A stretch of DNA of 56,257 nt. Origin: Corallochytrium limacisporum (Eukaryota; Opisthokonta). The stretch covers positions 1 to 56,257 of the forward strand of contig PDIP01000055.1 of NCBI GenBank assembly GCA_002811645.1, written 5' to 3'. Below are positions 31,410 to 43,100 of this stretch, piece after piece. The first letter of the stretch is position 1. The number at the start of each line of letters is the position of its first letter. The notes below the pieces were generated by a model, which was given only the letters and a program-made list of their open reading frames with translations, did not search any database and was not told the origin of the DNA. The position numbers and the translations under genes are program-made.

Positions 31410-32501
31410 TCACTGAGTAGGCTTGCGGGCAATGAAGAAGTAGCAAGGAGTGAAGATATCGAGCTTTCCTGACTCGACCAGGGCATCGGCAGCCTTGTTG
31501 AGCATGGTGCTGACCTCGCTGCTTCCCTTCGGAGCGAGCTTAATAGCCTCCAGAGTGCGCACAAACACGTCCGTCATGGCACGGCCAGCAGGAGAGCGAC
31601 GGATGCCCTGCATGGACTTGTAGTTGGCATCCAGAGAGTTCCACCAGGTGATGGTTCCCTTGCCACCGAAGCGGTCCTCAGCGCACATGTCGAAGGCTTC
31701 CACCAATTCGAAGCCGGCGTCCCGGAGATGCTTGTCAATGTCCGTAGTGTGGCACATGGGGGGGAGAGCGTTGCCCTTCTCAATGCCAAACTTGACCTCA
31801 CGGTGATGCGCGTTGGTTTCATCGTACTTGTCGGTCATGGCCCATTCATATCCAGCGAAGCAGGAACCGGGCTTCAGGACGCGCAGGATCTCAGCAAAGG
31901 TCTTAGTGCGGTTATTGGAGTGGCAGGTAGCCTCAATCTGGTAAGCGGCATCAAAGGTGTTAGCCTCGAAAGGAATGTTGTTAAAGTCACCCTTAATCAT
32001 GCGGGCGTGCTCGGACTGGAAGTTGGCAGCAATCAACTCGTTACCACGCTTGACCTGGTAGTCGTTGTTGTTCAGACCAAAGATGTTGGATCCGGCGAAA
32101 TTCTGAATGTTGCGAAGGGGACCACCTACACCGGCACCGCAGTCAATAACGACCTGACCCTTCTCGAGGTTCAGACGGTGGGCCAAGTAGTACTCATGGC
32201 GCAAAAGAGACTCGGCAAAGGTCTCGCGTGCCAGACGCGGAGCAAAATGGAAAGATTCACCCCAACCGTATTCGTAGAAGTCAGTGACCACGTCGTAGAA
32301 CTGGTTGACCATTTCCCGGGAGTCCTGCTTTTCCTCCTCGCCCTTGATGAAGTAGGAATTATAATCACCGATTGTGGAGTTGACCTTTTCTTTGGGCAGG
32401 GATTTGGACAGGAGCTGATGGACCTCAGGGGCCTTGGGTTTGATGGCCGGCTCTGGAAGCGGCTCCTGAGCAGTTGCGATGGCGGTAGGCTGAGGTGACA
32501 T
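31410..32501 (-). CDS. ERG6: Sterol 24-C-methyltransferase (ERG6/SMT)
   Basis: 363 aa. S-adenosylmethionine-dependent C-24 methylation of the sterol side chain, leading to ergosterol or phytosterol-type sterols. The diagnostic SMT region I is intact (TDFYEYGWGESFHFAPR, residues 73-89), as are the SAM-binding motif (VIDCGAGVGGP, 118-128), the GLNNNDYQ sequence and the EATCH motif (190-194) that shapes the sterol pocket. Length matches fungal and plant SMT (about 340-380). The N-terminus is a Pro/Ala-rich lead; no membrane anchor is seen, and SMTs are peripheral ER/lipid-droplet enzymes. Its presence says the organism makes C24-alkylated sterols, unlike most animals. Confidence 0.95.
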   Translation of the reverse strand: MSPQPTAIATAQEPLPEPAIKPKAPEVHQLLSKSLPKEKVNSTIGDYNSYFIKGEEEKQDSREMVNQFYDVVTDFYEYGWGESFHFAPRLARETFAESLLRHEYYLAHRLNLEKGQVVIDCGAGVGGPLRNIQNFAGSNIFGLNNNDYQVKRGNELIAANFQSEHARMIKGDFNNIPFEANTFDAAYQIEATCHSNNRTKTFAEILRVLKPGSCFAGYEWAMTDKYDETNAHHREVKFGIEKGNALPPMCHTTDIDKHLRDAGFELVEAFDMCAEDRFGGKGTITWWNSLDANYKSMQGIRRSPAGRAMTDVFVRTLEAIKLAPKGSSEVSTMLNKAADALVESGKLDIFTPCYFFIARKPTQ

Positions 32502-33393
32502 GTTAATTGCTAATAAAAAGCTATGGGGGAAGTAGTAAAACAGACCGAAATAAGACTAATGCTATTAGTCTATCTTACTTCTGGGCGTAAGTAAGTGTTA
32601 TTATTGTCTTCGATTCATTGGTCTAGTTTGAAGATCACAAATGCCAAGTACCTGTCACACGTGTTGACTACTTATGACACCGGTCTCGTTCAGAAAACCC
32701 GGGGCGCCCTGGTATCCGTAGGTGGCCAATGCACAGCAACTAAGCAAATTTCTTTTCAACTCTGATGTGCTTTTTTGCTTTGTGGCACTTGGGTATGTGT
32801 GGTTCTATCTCCTATCGCCTACGCCGAACCCTCCCCTCACCACCACCCAAAGCTACGATATGAAACGCACTCTCTGGCCCCGAAGCACATTGCCGACACA
32901 CCAGCCCACCCCACCAAAGAGCCACTCACGATCGAGCACACCAGCGCGATCCTTACACCGGTCACATTTTACCACTGAGAAATTGCTTTCCTTCCCTCCT
33001 GGCTTTTTTGGCCAGTTTGGGGGGTTTGGGTGTTGGGGGGTTGGGGGGGGAGGTGGTTGGTGGTGCTCCTGTTGGATCGTAGATCACAACAACAAAGACG
33101 AAAAATGGTAAAGTAGACAAAGTGAAGAATACGGGCAAAAAAGGTGGAGGAAGAACACAGAGGGCAACCCTGTGAGAGAGAGCGGGAGAGGAGACCAAGA
33201 GCAAACAGAACAGCAGGCAGCAGTGGTCGATAGAACACACAGAAAGGCCGGATAACAAGAGCACAAAATGCACGCTCGGAGGCGACACGACACACACGCG
33301 TAGCGGGAGAGGATGAAAAAGACATGGAGAAATGCGGGCCAGTGTGTGAGTAGTTTTTGGAAAGGGAGAGAGGCGAAGGGGGTGGGGGGAAGC

Positions 33394-33417
33394 GAGAGAG
33401 AGAGAGAGAGAGAGAGA
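33394..33417. repeat. (GA)n microsatellite
   Basis: Twelve GA units. Complementary to the (CT)n tract at 33532-33550, about 115 bp away, so the two form an inverted repeat. Confidence 0.9.
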
Positions 33418-33531
33418 GGGGGCGGGAGGGAGGAGTTTTGAAACAAAAACTTGGGATCGGCGGTTTTTTCCGCTTGGGTTCAAAAAAGCTTGAAAAAAAC
33501 TTTCGCTGGGCTCTGTTTCTCTCTTTTCTCG

Positions 33532-33550
33532 CTCTCTCTCTCTCTCTCTC
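33532..33550. repeat. (CT)n microsatellite
   Basis: About nine and a half CT units, continuing into a CCCTCTCC tail. Confidence 0.9.
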
Positions 33551-34698
33551 CCTCTCCGTGTTTTGGTCAAGCCTTTTTGGTCAATTGCTCCGCTCGCAGT
33601 CCATTTTTCCACTTTATTTGTTACCTGCCACTGGAGATACGGCAAACGGCACACTTGTGCACGACCATGACGGTAACAAGCCAACGCACCACCTTTGAAA
33701 CCTAACCTTTCGTTGTTCCTTTCTCGTTTTGGCTTCGTTCCCGACCTTTTCTCCTTTTCGCTCCTGCCGTCTTTCTGGCTCTTTGTTCTCAGTCAGTGAA
33801 GGCGACGCACGCATGGTGCATTGCTCGGTGGTGGCTTGTGCCCACCACCGCTCCCTTGGTCAATCCACATCCCCCGGGAACATCGCTCCACCAAGACCAG
33901 CTTTTCACACCCTTTCTTCCTTATGGCTCTCTGTGCGGCATACAGAGCAGGTACCTTGCCCGGTTAGCGAAACACGGCGGCGCCTGACAACTTACGCTTC
34001 CGAGAGCAGGAGGCGCGCCCCGCTTGTTTTTGAGGTTTGGGTACGCTTCCCTTTTGCTTGGAAGGAAAATTTTTTTGCTGCAGGTTCATTGAGCATGTGA
34101 CCCGTGCAGGTGACAGGGCCTTTCCTTGGCGGTTCACAGGCCTCTCATCCGGTCCGATAAAAAAGGACGCGCTGCTCCTTGTTCACCGCTTTGCTTTGGT
34201 TTCCGCGCTTCATCTCCCTCAGGGCAAACGTCCCCGATACAGACATGCGTTTCATTGTGGGTACATACGTGCTCTTCTTTCGCGTGAACAACGGGGACCA
34301 GGACGCGAGATGGCACTCAGGGTCCAGGGAGAAGGCGGGGACAACTCTCCCCTCTCACCCCTGCGCCATCTCTCTCTCTCTCGCTGTCTCTCTACTCTCA
34401 CTCTCCCAGTGTCTCGCCCAAAGTGAAAATAGGGAAGGGGGGGGGGAGAGATTTGCTGGCGGCGAGGACAAAAAGAGGGCGGGAAACCCGAAGAATATTA
34501 ACCAACAAAAAAAGAGGAAACAGAGAAGCCGATGTGAGGCAAGAATAAAAACTTGCTCGGAGGGAGCCCCACAACCACCCCCGGCCCGGGGGGGGGGAGG
34601 GGAATGAAATTATGAAAAAAAGGGAGAAGGAGTTTTGATCCATACTTTCAGATTTTGGCTTGCTCTGGTGTGTGCTGTGAAACATACGCACACATAAC

Positions 34699-34712
34699 AC
34701 GCGCGCGCGCAC
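34699..34712. repeat. (GC)n tract
   Basis: Alternating ACGCGCGCGCGCAC, a Z-DNA-prone sequence. Confidence 0.85.
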
Positions 34713-34940
34713 GGAAGGACATCCTTCCTGGACGATGTACATGTACTTTTTGGCTGTGGCTATTTTTTTTCCTTCCTCTCCCTCTCTTCTTTGGTTTCTG
34801 TGAAGTGTTTTGGACACCTGCCCCCCCCTCTCCACCCTTCTTGTCTCGTTTGTGCCCTGTCCGTCGGGCGAGAAGCAGGAGGCAAGGAGGCAAAACTAAG
34901 AAACATTAAGCCCCCCATCTCCGTCTCTGTGCGTTTGACT

Positions 34941-34961
34941 GTGTGTGTATGTGTGTGTGTG
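34941..34961. repeat. (GT)n microsatellite
   Basis: GTGTGTGTATGTGTGTGTGTG, interrupted once by AT. Confidence 0.9.
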
Positions 34962-36061
34962 GAGCCCCCAGGGACCCCAGGGGAAGGGGGGGGGGGGAGT
35001 GTACCACGGTACCGCGGACCTGAGCGGGGGTCTGTTTCCCCTTTTCCACAGGGTAAAGTGCGCCCTCCCGGAACGCACGACCGCCGGCTCTTTTCCTGTT
35101 TCCGCGCCACTCCCTCCCGTCCCAATGGCCCATTACACTCCGCGCTCTGTGGCTCCGCGCCCCACTCTCGCTCTCGCTCCTCCCTCTCTATCCCTCCTCT
35201 CTTCCCCCCCCCCTCCGGGGGGTGGGGAGCGGGAGGGGAAGAGAGAGTTAGGGGCTTCCCGTCCATGGTTGCTGGCTGCCTCCACAGTCACCGCGTGTAC
35301 TTAGTTTCTTACTTTTTCCCCGTGGCCCTCCGCTTGTCAGACCTTTCGCTCGCATTCGGACGCCCCAGAGTGGTGATTGGATGTGGTCGGAGCGTACCAG
35401 TGGCCTTCCTATTTTTCATTTACTGTTTTGATTTTCGTCAGCGTTCTCCCATGGTCATCACCGGATCGGACGCACGTTCAGACGTAAGGGGCATATCAGC
35501 CAAGCGATTCAGTATATAAATTGGTTTTGGAACCATTCCATAGATTTCGAAGAGGAAACCAGGGGTATATATTCCGCAGAAAACGGAAAGGGTTCCTCAT
35601 GATGATCCCATCTCAATAGAAAAACGCACACCCAAGGCCCACGCGTAATAAGCCGATGAGAACACACAGGTGGAAGCAGAACTTGTGAGTGTTGGTAGTG
35701 GTACAGTTTCACAGGCTTCCCGGTTAACCCCTTTGAGGTAGTAACCGTACTACCGCAAAAAATGCCGTAAGAGACGTATAAACGGACAAAAGCGAGTCAG
35801 TCCCCCCCCTCCCCGGCGTTCTCAGTGTGTCCTCCGTGCGTGCGTCAGGTGAAGTGGTGAGCGTCAGTGCCCTGGGCTGTGTATGGCTGGGGTCCGAGAT
35901 GGGGTGGCTGGGGTTCGGGGACGACGAGACAAGCGGGAGAGAGGCCGAGGCGTGGGCCTGGTGGGGCTCTAAGGGCGCTGGATAGCCAGGTAAGGGAAGA
36001 AAATGTATGGGGGCGGCATTCCGGGCCAACCCGGTACATTTTGCCTTGGATTCGTGCCCTG

Positions 36062-36080
36062 CAGTACATTCACTACTGGA
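36062..36080 (+). promoter_or_regulatory. Recurrent 19-bp motif, copy D
   Basis: CAGTACATTCACTACTGGA. This is the only copy not upstream of a recognised gene. The nearest downstream start is the ATG at 36898, inside an unexplained open frame 836 bp away. Confidence 0.4.
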
Positions 36081-37197
36081 GACGGGTGTCACACGGAGAA
36101 GGCTTAAGAGAGGGGGAAAACGTGGCCCCGGGGAGGCAGGTGTTGAGGGGGGCGGTGGTGGACTTTCAATGGAACGGGCGATTCAGAGCGCGCGATCTCA
36201 CCCGCTTGGGGAGAGAGGGTGGGACCCTGGATGATGGGAGAGGACCAAACCGATTGGGAACGATGAGAGTGCGGTTGGCGGGGTGCCCGGCTCCGGGTAT
36301 TGTTCTTTTGAGTACGTTTTCCTCAGATCCCCGGCGTTGCAAAGTGTTTTCATCATGACGCTTCGGCCCCCAGGGAATGGAAGATATATTCTATTAGGAA
36401 TCAGGCTGGCTTGTTATGAATCTTCCCCTAGCGTTCAGTCCAGGTTGTGTAGGCCGGCAGTGATTTCAATGAAAATAGCCAAATGAAGGGAGCTTGTACA
36501 ATAACTGCTCTGGTAACGTGACATCTTGTGCCATCGGCTGCTGCCTCGACATCAACTAATACCACCTATGACTCTGTATATGGAATAACGCGGACAAAGG
36601 CCCTACGGGCTTAAAATGTTTGATGGGTGTACGGTTTTGCCGGCTTGATTCTCACAATTTGACGCATTGGCGGTCGGACGGACACTGGGTGTGGGCACGG
36701 AGCTTGGCCATCCCAGGTTGCATGTTTGATGACCGTTGTTACGTAAAACAACGCCATTGATCCCTCCATAGGACATGTGGAGATTTGAGATGAGGATCAT
36801 GTTTTCGCATTTGGTCTCTTGGACACTGTCCAATTCTTGCTTCAGCAATGTCAACAATGTCCGATGTGGAAAGATACTCGCTCGAAATTTACTTTCCATG
36901 GCCATGGCAGAAACGGACTTAGTGGCTTCCGACTCCGTACATCTGACATGTGACCAATCCGACTTTCTCTACCGCATTAGGACCTGCAAGCGGAAAGCGC
37001 GGGACTTTTACACAATTCTGGCCAGTAAAGCGCACGAACAGCAAAAGAGGTCACTAGATTATGCAGGAACGATATGGAAATGTATTGCGATGTCAGATGA
37101 TACAACCATTCAGAAGATGGTGATGGAGGGTGACCATGGCCACGCAGGCGTTTCGTCGTACTCATCATCCTTCGAAGAGCGTGCTTCTTTCAATCAC

Positions 37198-39108
37198 CTA
37201 TTCGGTCTTGGCCTTCTTCGCTTCGTAGGCCTTGAGCTCCTCCTGATAGCGCACCTTCGCCTGTTCAGCTTTGTCTTCATATTTCTTCTTGGTAGCAGCA
37301 TCAGCAGCATTCCAACGCTTGCCCAGCTCAACCATGATTTCCTTGTTTTCAATGTCGGGCTTGTCCTTCTTCACTTGCTCGCGCTCGTCTTGGCCAAAAA
37401 GAATGTAGGCACTCGCAGGTTTCTTGGGAGCGTTGGGGTCTTTGGGCTCGCGCTTCCGCTTTGCTCCGCCCTCAGATTTCTCTTTCTTAGGCTTCTTCGA
37501 TGCTTCAGCCGCCTTGGCCTTCTTCTTCTTGGAAGTTGGATCGCCGAGGTCATCAGCCATAGAGTCAGAATCGGAGGAATAGTCATCGGAGTCGCTCTCA
37601 TCCGAGTCCTCTTCTTCAGAGCTCTCGTCAGAACCGCCGCCGGCAGCAAAGTCCTCGTCTTCTTCCTCGTCGTCGTCTTCGGCATCAAGCTGGGCCATAT
37701 AGGCGTCGTGCTCTTGGTCCTTCATCGTCGGCACAGCCTTCTGAGCCTCAACAATCTTAACTTGCAGGTTCTTGTTCGTTAAGAACGTCTGCAGGGCGTC
37801 CAATTCCTCATGCGGAATGGACGTGAAGCTGTGCACCTGGCCACTGGCCACATTGACGTCCAGATCAAAGTAGCGGCTGCGTCCAGCACCTGTGGAGTCC
37901 ACACGGTTGAAAGTCACCATACTGATCTCGTCGTAGCGCATAACGATGGCGGGCTTAACAAAGATGAGGTAGCGTTCCAGGGGGAAGAGCAGACCTTCAT
38001 TGGCCTTCATGCTGCAACGTACCGCCCGACTTTCTCCATCAGCCGCCCTGAAGTCCTTAGGGATGGTAATTTTCTTCCTTGTCAAGGCCTTCATAATGTT
38101 AGCAAAGAGTTGGTACGTTTGTCCCGACATGGAAGTCTCCAGACTCTGGCCATTCTCTTCCAGGCGCTTCTTGGCGTCCTCGCTCAGTGTCAATTGCAAT
38201 TCACTCTGTTCATCTTGATCGAATTGAAGGATGACGTAGGGGTAGCGAGTCTGACCCTGTCGTACTGGAGGATCAACGTGCAGCATGTAAAACATGTGGA
38301 CCATGTCCGGATTGGGCAAGACAAACATACGCTGCAGGTTCTCGAAAACGATCTTGTAGTCGTAGGATTTGGACTTGACGGACGCGAACGTGGGATGGAC
38401 ACCAATCTCAAAGCGACCACGGGGAACAATGCTCTGGACATTGTCAAATGTAGTAACAAGCTCTCCCACAACTTCTTGAATATTGGCACGTTCCTGCAGG
38501 ACTGCGTCGAGATCTTCCGCAGTCATACCTCGCTCATCTTCATCGCCTATGTCCTCACCTTTCTGCGGGAGATGAAAGTAGATTTCTGTAAGCGCCAAAT
38601 GCCGTCCGTCGTCCGGATGAAATTCAATCATGACTTCTTCGGCGTTCTTTGCGTGCGAATTGGCGATCTCTCCCATCGGAAGGGCCATGGACGGATGTCC
38701 GTCAATATTGAATACAACGTTGCGGTCCCGGGTTTCAATCTTGCCCCAGTTGTGTCCCTTTACAGCATGCTGCTCTTTCCGCAGGTCTTGCTGGTAGTTA
38801 TCGCGGAAAAACTTCGATAATGTAGAATAGTCATCTTTTGCGAACCCCTGGAAACGTAAGTTTGAGTTGTCTTTGTTGATCAGGCGGAGTTCCATGCCTT
38901 TAATGCCCAGACCGTAAATGGCCTTCTTTAGGTCCTGCGCATGTAGTGTGTGAACGGTTCCTGCCTCTTTTTCTTTAAAAGCCAGACCACTTGCATTCAT
39001 TTTCAGAACGCCGAGGTTCAACCCTGAATGTTTGCTGATGAACATTGACTTAAAAGTCAAAGTGTCCGCAGCCGGTGCTGGCTTGACATCTGTATTTTCT
39101 CCAACCAT
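37198..39108 (-). CDS. SSRP1: SSRP1, FACT histone chaperone subunit with HMG box
   Basis: 636 aa. It pairs with Spt16 in FACT to reorganise nucleosomes during transcription and replication. The order is as in the family: N-terminal domain (HSGLNLGVLKMNASGLAFK, then QDLKKAIYGLGIKGMELRL), the middle double-PH domain (RYPYVILQFDQDEQSELQL; RYLIFVKPAIVMRYDEISMV), an acidic stretch (about 474-520), a Lys-rich linker and a C-terminal HMG box (about 548-620; PKDPNAPKKPASAYILFGQD, later ELGKRWNAADAATKKKYEDK). Fungal Pob3 lacks the HMG box, so this is the animal/plant type. It is head to head with HIRA across 1089 bp. Product is nuclear. Confidence 0.96.
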   Translation of the reverse strand: MVGENTDVKPAPAADTLTFKSMFISKHSGLNLGVLKMNASGLAFKEKEAGTVHTLHAQDLKKAIYGLGIKGMELRLINKDNSNLRFQGFAKDDYSTLSKFFRDNYQQDLRKEQHAVKGHNWGKIETRDRNVVFNIDGHPSMALPMGEIANSHAKNAEEVMIEFHPDDGRHLALTEIYFHLPQKGEDIGDEDERGMTAEDLDAVLQERANIQEVVGELVTTFDNVQSIVPRGRFEIGVHPTFASVKSKSYDYKIVFENLQRMFVLPNPDMVHMFYMLHVDPPVRQGQTRYPYVILQFDQDEQSELQLTLSEDAKKRLEENGQSLETSMSGQTYQLFANIMKALTRKKITIPKDFRAADGESRAVRCSMKANEGLLFPLERYLIFVKPAIVMRYDEISMVTFNRVDSTGAGRSRYFDLDVNVASGQVHSFTSIPHEELDALQTFLTNKNLQVKIVEAQKAVPTMKDQEHDAYMAQLDAEDDDEEEDEDFAAGGGSDESSEEEDSDESDSDDYSSDSDSMADDLGDPTSKKKKAKAAEASKKPKKEKSEGGAKRKREPKDPNAPKKPASAYILFGQDEREQVKKDKPDIENKEIMVELGKRWNAADAATKKKYEDKAEQAKVRYQEELKAYEAKKAKTE

Positions 39109-39533
39109 TGCGTCTTGCTTTAGGTCTACGTATAGGGTTCTTGTTCTTTTTTACTGTACGCGCAAGAACATTAGTGATTCAGAAAAAGGATGTCACTTAT
39201 ACCCGTTTATCTAAGGAGCAAATATTGCAAAAACCTCAAGCTATGCTGGAATGCCCATGTAGTCGTGTGCCTTTGGTATCCCACTGAAGGTTTGTTATAC
39301 CATTATTGCGAAGAGATTAAAACACAGTGGTGTCTCAGGAACACCGCAGACTCGTCAATATTGAAACCAACCTTGATGCAATATGCTTCGTATTCTGCTG
39401 CGAAAGGAAGACAGGCAACATACTAAAATGCCTCCGCTGGCCGCCAGCCCACGTACGTCGGCCTCCACATTCTTCGACAGCCACCGGTGCACACCCCACG
39501 CAGCCCCCAGGGAGGCTCAACCAAGCAGATGTA

Positions 39534-39552
39534 GGCACATTCAGTACGGAAC
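39534..39552 (+). promoter_or_regulatory. Recurrent 19-bp motif, copy F
   Basis: GGCACATTCAGTACGGAAC, 426 bp from the SSRP1 ATG and 664 bp from the HIRA ATG. The first half-site is degenerate. Confidence 0.3.
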
Positions 39553-39833
39553 TCATAGACAAAGTATGGCGATCCGTGTTTGGTACTCTCAGTTTTGGGC
39601 GCGAAAAGCCCGGACATTGAAACTCCTACACACAAACGCCAAAACACGGTTCAGCAATTTTAAGCCGAGCGCAGGAGAAAGAAGGGGGCAGGGGGTTCAG
39701 TGAGGTCGGTGTGGGTGCCTGAGACCGCGGCCGAAGACCGATGGTGAAAGGATAAAGAAGGGGGGAGGGCTGAGTTTGAGACCGGAGCGCCTGTGTCTGG
39801 GAAGTGGGGGATGGGAGTATAAAGAACGGTGTC

Positions 39834-39852
39834 CAGTACATTTACTACCGAA
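39834..39852 (+). promoter_or_regulatory. Recurrent 19-bp motif, copy E
   Basis: CAGTACATTTACTACCGAA, just downstream of TATAAA and 364 bp before the HIRA ATG, same orientation. Confidence 0.4.
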
Positions 39853-40197
39853 AAGAGTGGCGGGAGAAATAGACACCGCAAGCTCAGGTCATGGAGTACA
39901 AAGGGAAAACACTGCCGTGTGCAGTCAGTCAGTACGGGCGGCAAGAACTGGACCCCAGGTGAGGTTGTGTACACAACTTCTATGCCAAAGGGCATCGAGC
40001 TAAACGTATTTGGTGGAATTAAGTACCCTATCATCATAGGAAGGCTACATGTACACACACTCGGTACTGGCGTGAAGTCGGGATCCATAAAGTGTTCTGG
40101 GCTTGGGAAAAGGAGACCCGATGCCTGGGATCCGGTAGCGGAATAGAGGGAACCCTCCGACGAGGGACTTCGAAAACTCACAAACAAACATAACGCG

Positions 40198-43100
40198 ATG
40201 CATATTTTCAAACCTGACTGGGTTTCCCATGAGGGACAGCCCATCTATTCAGTGGACATTCATCCAGACGGGAAGCGCTTTGCAACGGCAGGTCATGACC
40301 AAAAAGTTCGCATCTGGTCTTTGAAGCCCCTCCGGAATGAAGACGCAGAACAGAACAGCGATGTTCCAAAACTATTGAGTACTCTAGACCGTCACGAGAA
40401 GCCGGTGAATGCTGTACGTTTCAGTCCAGCTCCGGGACAATACTTGGCATCAGGAGGTGATGACCGGCATGTCTTCATTTGGACTCGTAGTGGCGACGGC
40501 GGGACTTCAATCTTCGGTGAAGCGACACGTAATGTGGAGACTTGGTCAGTGGTACGCTCTCTTCACCAGCATGAAGCAGACGTGTCTGATTTGGCTTGGG
40601 ATAAGGACGGGAAGCGTATTGCTGTCGCCTGCTTAGACAACCAGGTATACATTTGGGCCGTGGGTGAGTGGAATTTGGTAACAAAGTTGGCCCATGATTC
40701 CATGGTGAAAGGAGTGACCTGGGATCCCATTGGCAAGTATTTTGCTTCGGAGGCTGAGGACAAGACAGTGATTGTCTGGCGGTGCATTGATTGGAAGAAG
40801 GAGTCCTCAATTACTGGACCTTTCGAGAAAAGCGGGGGTACGTCTTTCTTCAGGCGATTGGACTGGTGTCCAGATGGCACCATGATCTGTGCGACGAATG
40901 CCTACAATCACGAAGCACCCGTGGCAGCCATCATAGCACGTGACACATGGGAAAATGCGCGTGATTTTGTCGGTCATAGTGCGCCAGTGACGGTGTCCCG
41001 TTGGAATCGCACTCTGTTTGCGATTTTCAATGAAGACACCGAACAAATGGACCACTTCACGTGCTGTGCCATCGGCTCACAGGATGAAAGTATTTCTGTG
41101 TGGGTAAGTTCCTCTACGCGACCTCTCGTTGTCGTGCGCAACGTGTTTGAACCCGGCAACACAGTCCTTGACCTGTCCTGGGCACCGAACGGTTTGGAGC
41201 TGCTCGGTTGCGGCCAGGACGGTAGCCTGGTGTATATCTGTTTTGAAAAGAAGGAGCTATCAGAACCGCTGCGACGTAACGACCGCGAGCGCATCTTCAA
41301 AACAATGTACGGCAACTACGTAGACCCCGTTGCCCAGTCGTCGCTTCTGACCGAAAATCCTTTGCTCGCGGCTGCCACCGAGGACAGCAAGGATGGTACG
41401 GCCAAGAGCGCAGCTGTAGCCAATGGTAAACCCGAGAGCAAGAAGGAACCAAAGAATCTCTTGGCGGCGGCGGAGGTGAAACCTGGAGAAGGTGGCGACC
41501 TCATGGCCCGCAAACTGCAGGTCAGTAGCAAACAGACGGAGACCAAGCTTAAGGACGGGCGGAAGCGTATTACCCCTATCTTCTTGGGTAATAACGCCGT
41601 GGTTGCTGCTGCTGCTGCCTCTGGCAAAGAAGATGACAAGGCCAATCAGAGCACAACCGACGCCCTGCTTGGGGACGATGAATTGGTGGGACTCAAGACC
41701 ATGGAAGGTGAATATAACATGGATTTTGTTCGCAAAATCAGTGCTGAGAAGCGGCGCCAGGATACGGCAGCCATCGCTCCTACGCCTCAGCGCAAGAAGA
41801 AGAAAGTCCGTCCACCTCCGCGTCGAACCTGGAAACGGCGTCCGAGCCCTGAACCCGACGTGGATGAGGGCATGCTGGCTGAGGGTGAGGACGATGCCGA
41901 GGGCGAGAGAGACTTCGAAGACGAGGACTTGAGCCCGTCGAAGAAGAAGCGGCGCCGGGGCAGCAAGCGCGTTAGCGAAGCTGGCATACGTGGAGCTCTT
42001 TCATTGGGCGCCTCGTACGGTCTCCCGGCTGAAACGCTATACGTCAAGGTTCTGCCCCAGAAGGGCCTTTTGATACCCACTCCGACGGCAGAATCGACAT
42101 GGAAAAAGGTATTCCAGGAGGAGGATGTGGAGAGCGGCCTGCTGCTCCGACCAGCCAACAACATGGATCCCGCGATGGCTCTCGAGGGCACTGCAACTAA
42201 CGCAGACACGGGCGAGGTCAGTACCTTTGCGGTGCAGCGAGGGGACAAAACGCTGTGGACTGCGTACTCATCATCTGCGTTCACTTTGGCTGCTGGCAAC
42301 AGCGAGTACATTGCACTTGCCACAGCAGAGGGCAACCTCAAGATATACCGGGCCCTGAGCGGCATGCTGGACATGAACATGTGTATGGGTACCATTGCCA
42401 AAATGTGTTCCACTAAGGCCATGTACCCAACTGGGGCCTTTCTGCCCAGAGATCCTATGTCTGCCTCCGCTCCGGTTGACTTTTTGATGATTGTGTCGAC
42501 GGACGGCTTGCTCCGGGTCTGGGACATGACGCAACGCAAGATGGTGTTGCCACAGCCCATTAACATTCTAGGGTGCGTCCGCAATGGTGTTCTTGAAGAC
42601 ATCTTTGTTTCGGAGCAGGGTCAGCCCTGCCTGATCATCAAGACCCAGAACGCACCCCGCGTGTTGGTTTGGTCCGCGGACCTCCACTGCTGGCACGAAT
42701 TGCCCAACCTGGAGGATGAAGTGTTGCGGCTCTCGTCGTTCCGCTCGTCGCTAGTCAACCCGCGCGCAGTCTCAGGCCCTCTGTCGGCTTTGGCCATGCG
42801 GGCGAAGAATATCATGTCTTCCGCGAACGCGCAGCCCCCTGCTGCCCTCTTGGATGCAGGCTCCGATTTGCAGCACGCTGCCACGGTGGAGCATCTGGAA
42901 GGCAATCTGGCGGCCGCCCAGCGTATGCAGAGTGCGGCAGAGTACAAGACTGCACTAATGGAATACGTACGTTATCTGACCAGTCGCAGTGTGCGGGAAG
43001 AAGGTCGCCTGAGGTCCCTCTGTGCTGAGCTCCGCGGACCGCCTTCTGGAACGGATATTGCCGTTGGATCTGGCCTCGATGGCGCCTGGGACCCGTACAT

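Larger units (their letters stand above)
32502..37197. other. 4.7-kb gene-free stretch rich in purine/pyrimidine tracts
   Basis: It alternates purine-rich (about 33120-33480, 34430-34640) and pyrimidine-rich (33515-33560, 34350-34410, 34765-34850, 35100-35215) blocks with GA, CT, GC and GT microsatellites and C/G palindromes. Long frames found here (for example 32962-33684 minus, 34791-35519 plus) are low-complexity Ser/Leu/Arg translations of these tracts and are not credible proteins. One recurrent 19-bp motif lies at 36062, and an unexplained open frame covers 36775-37197 plus (see findings). Confidence 0.55.
39109..40197. promoter_or_regulatory. Shared divergent promoter region of SSRP1 and HIRA
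   Basis: Two recurrent 19-bp motifs and a TATAAA (39818-39823, 11 bp before copy E) lie between two histone-chaperone genes. The ORF at 39660-40244 on the minus strand overlaps the HIRA start and has no domain; it is taken as spurious. Confidence 0.5.

Noticed and set aside
32962..33684. 240-codon minus-strand ORF and its overlapping partners.
   Set aside because: Low-complexity Ser/Leu/Arg translation of GA/CT tracts; multiple frames open at once.
34791..35519. 242-codon plus-strand ORF.
   Set aside because: Translation of GT and C-rich repeats, no domain, no signal, and open in other frames too.
37371..38820. Large ORFs overlapping SSRP1 on both strands (for example 37810-38820 plus).
   Set aside because: Shadows of SSRP1; hydrophobic or Arg/Thr-rich compositions without domains.
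39660..40244. 194-codon minus-strand ORF overlapping the HIRA start.
   Set aside because: No domain, occupies the divergent promoter, and overlaps a certain gene.
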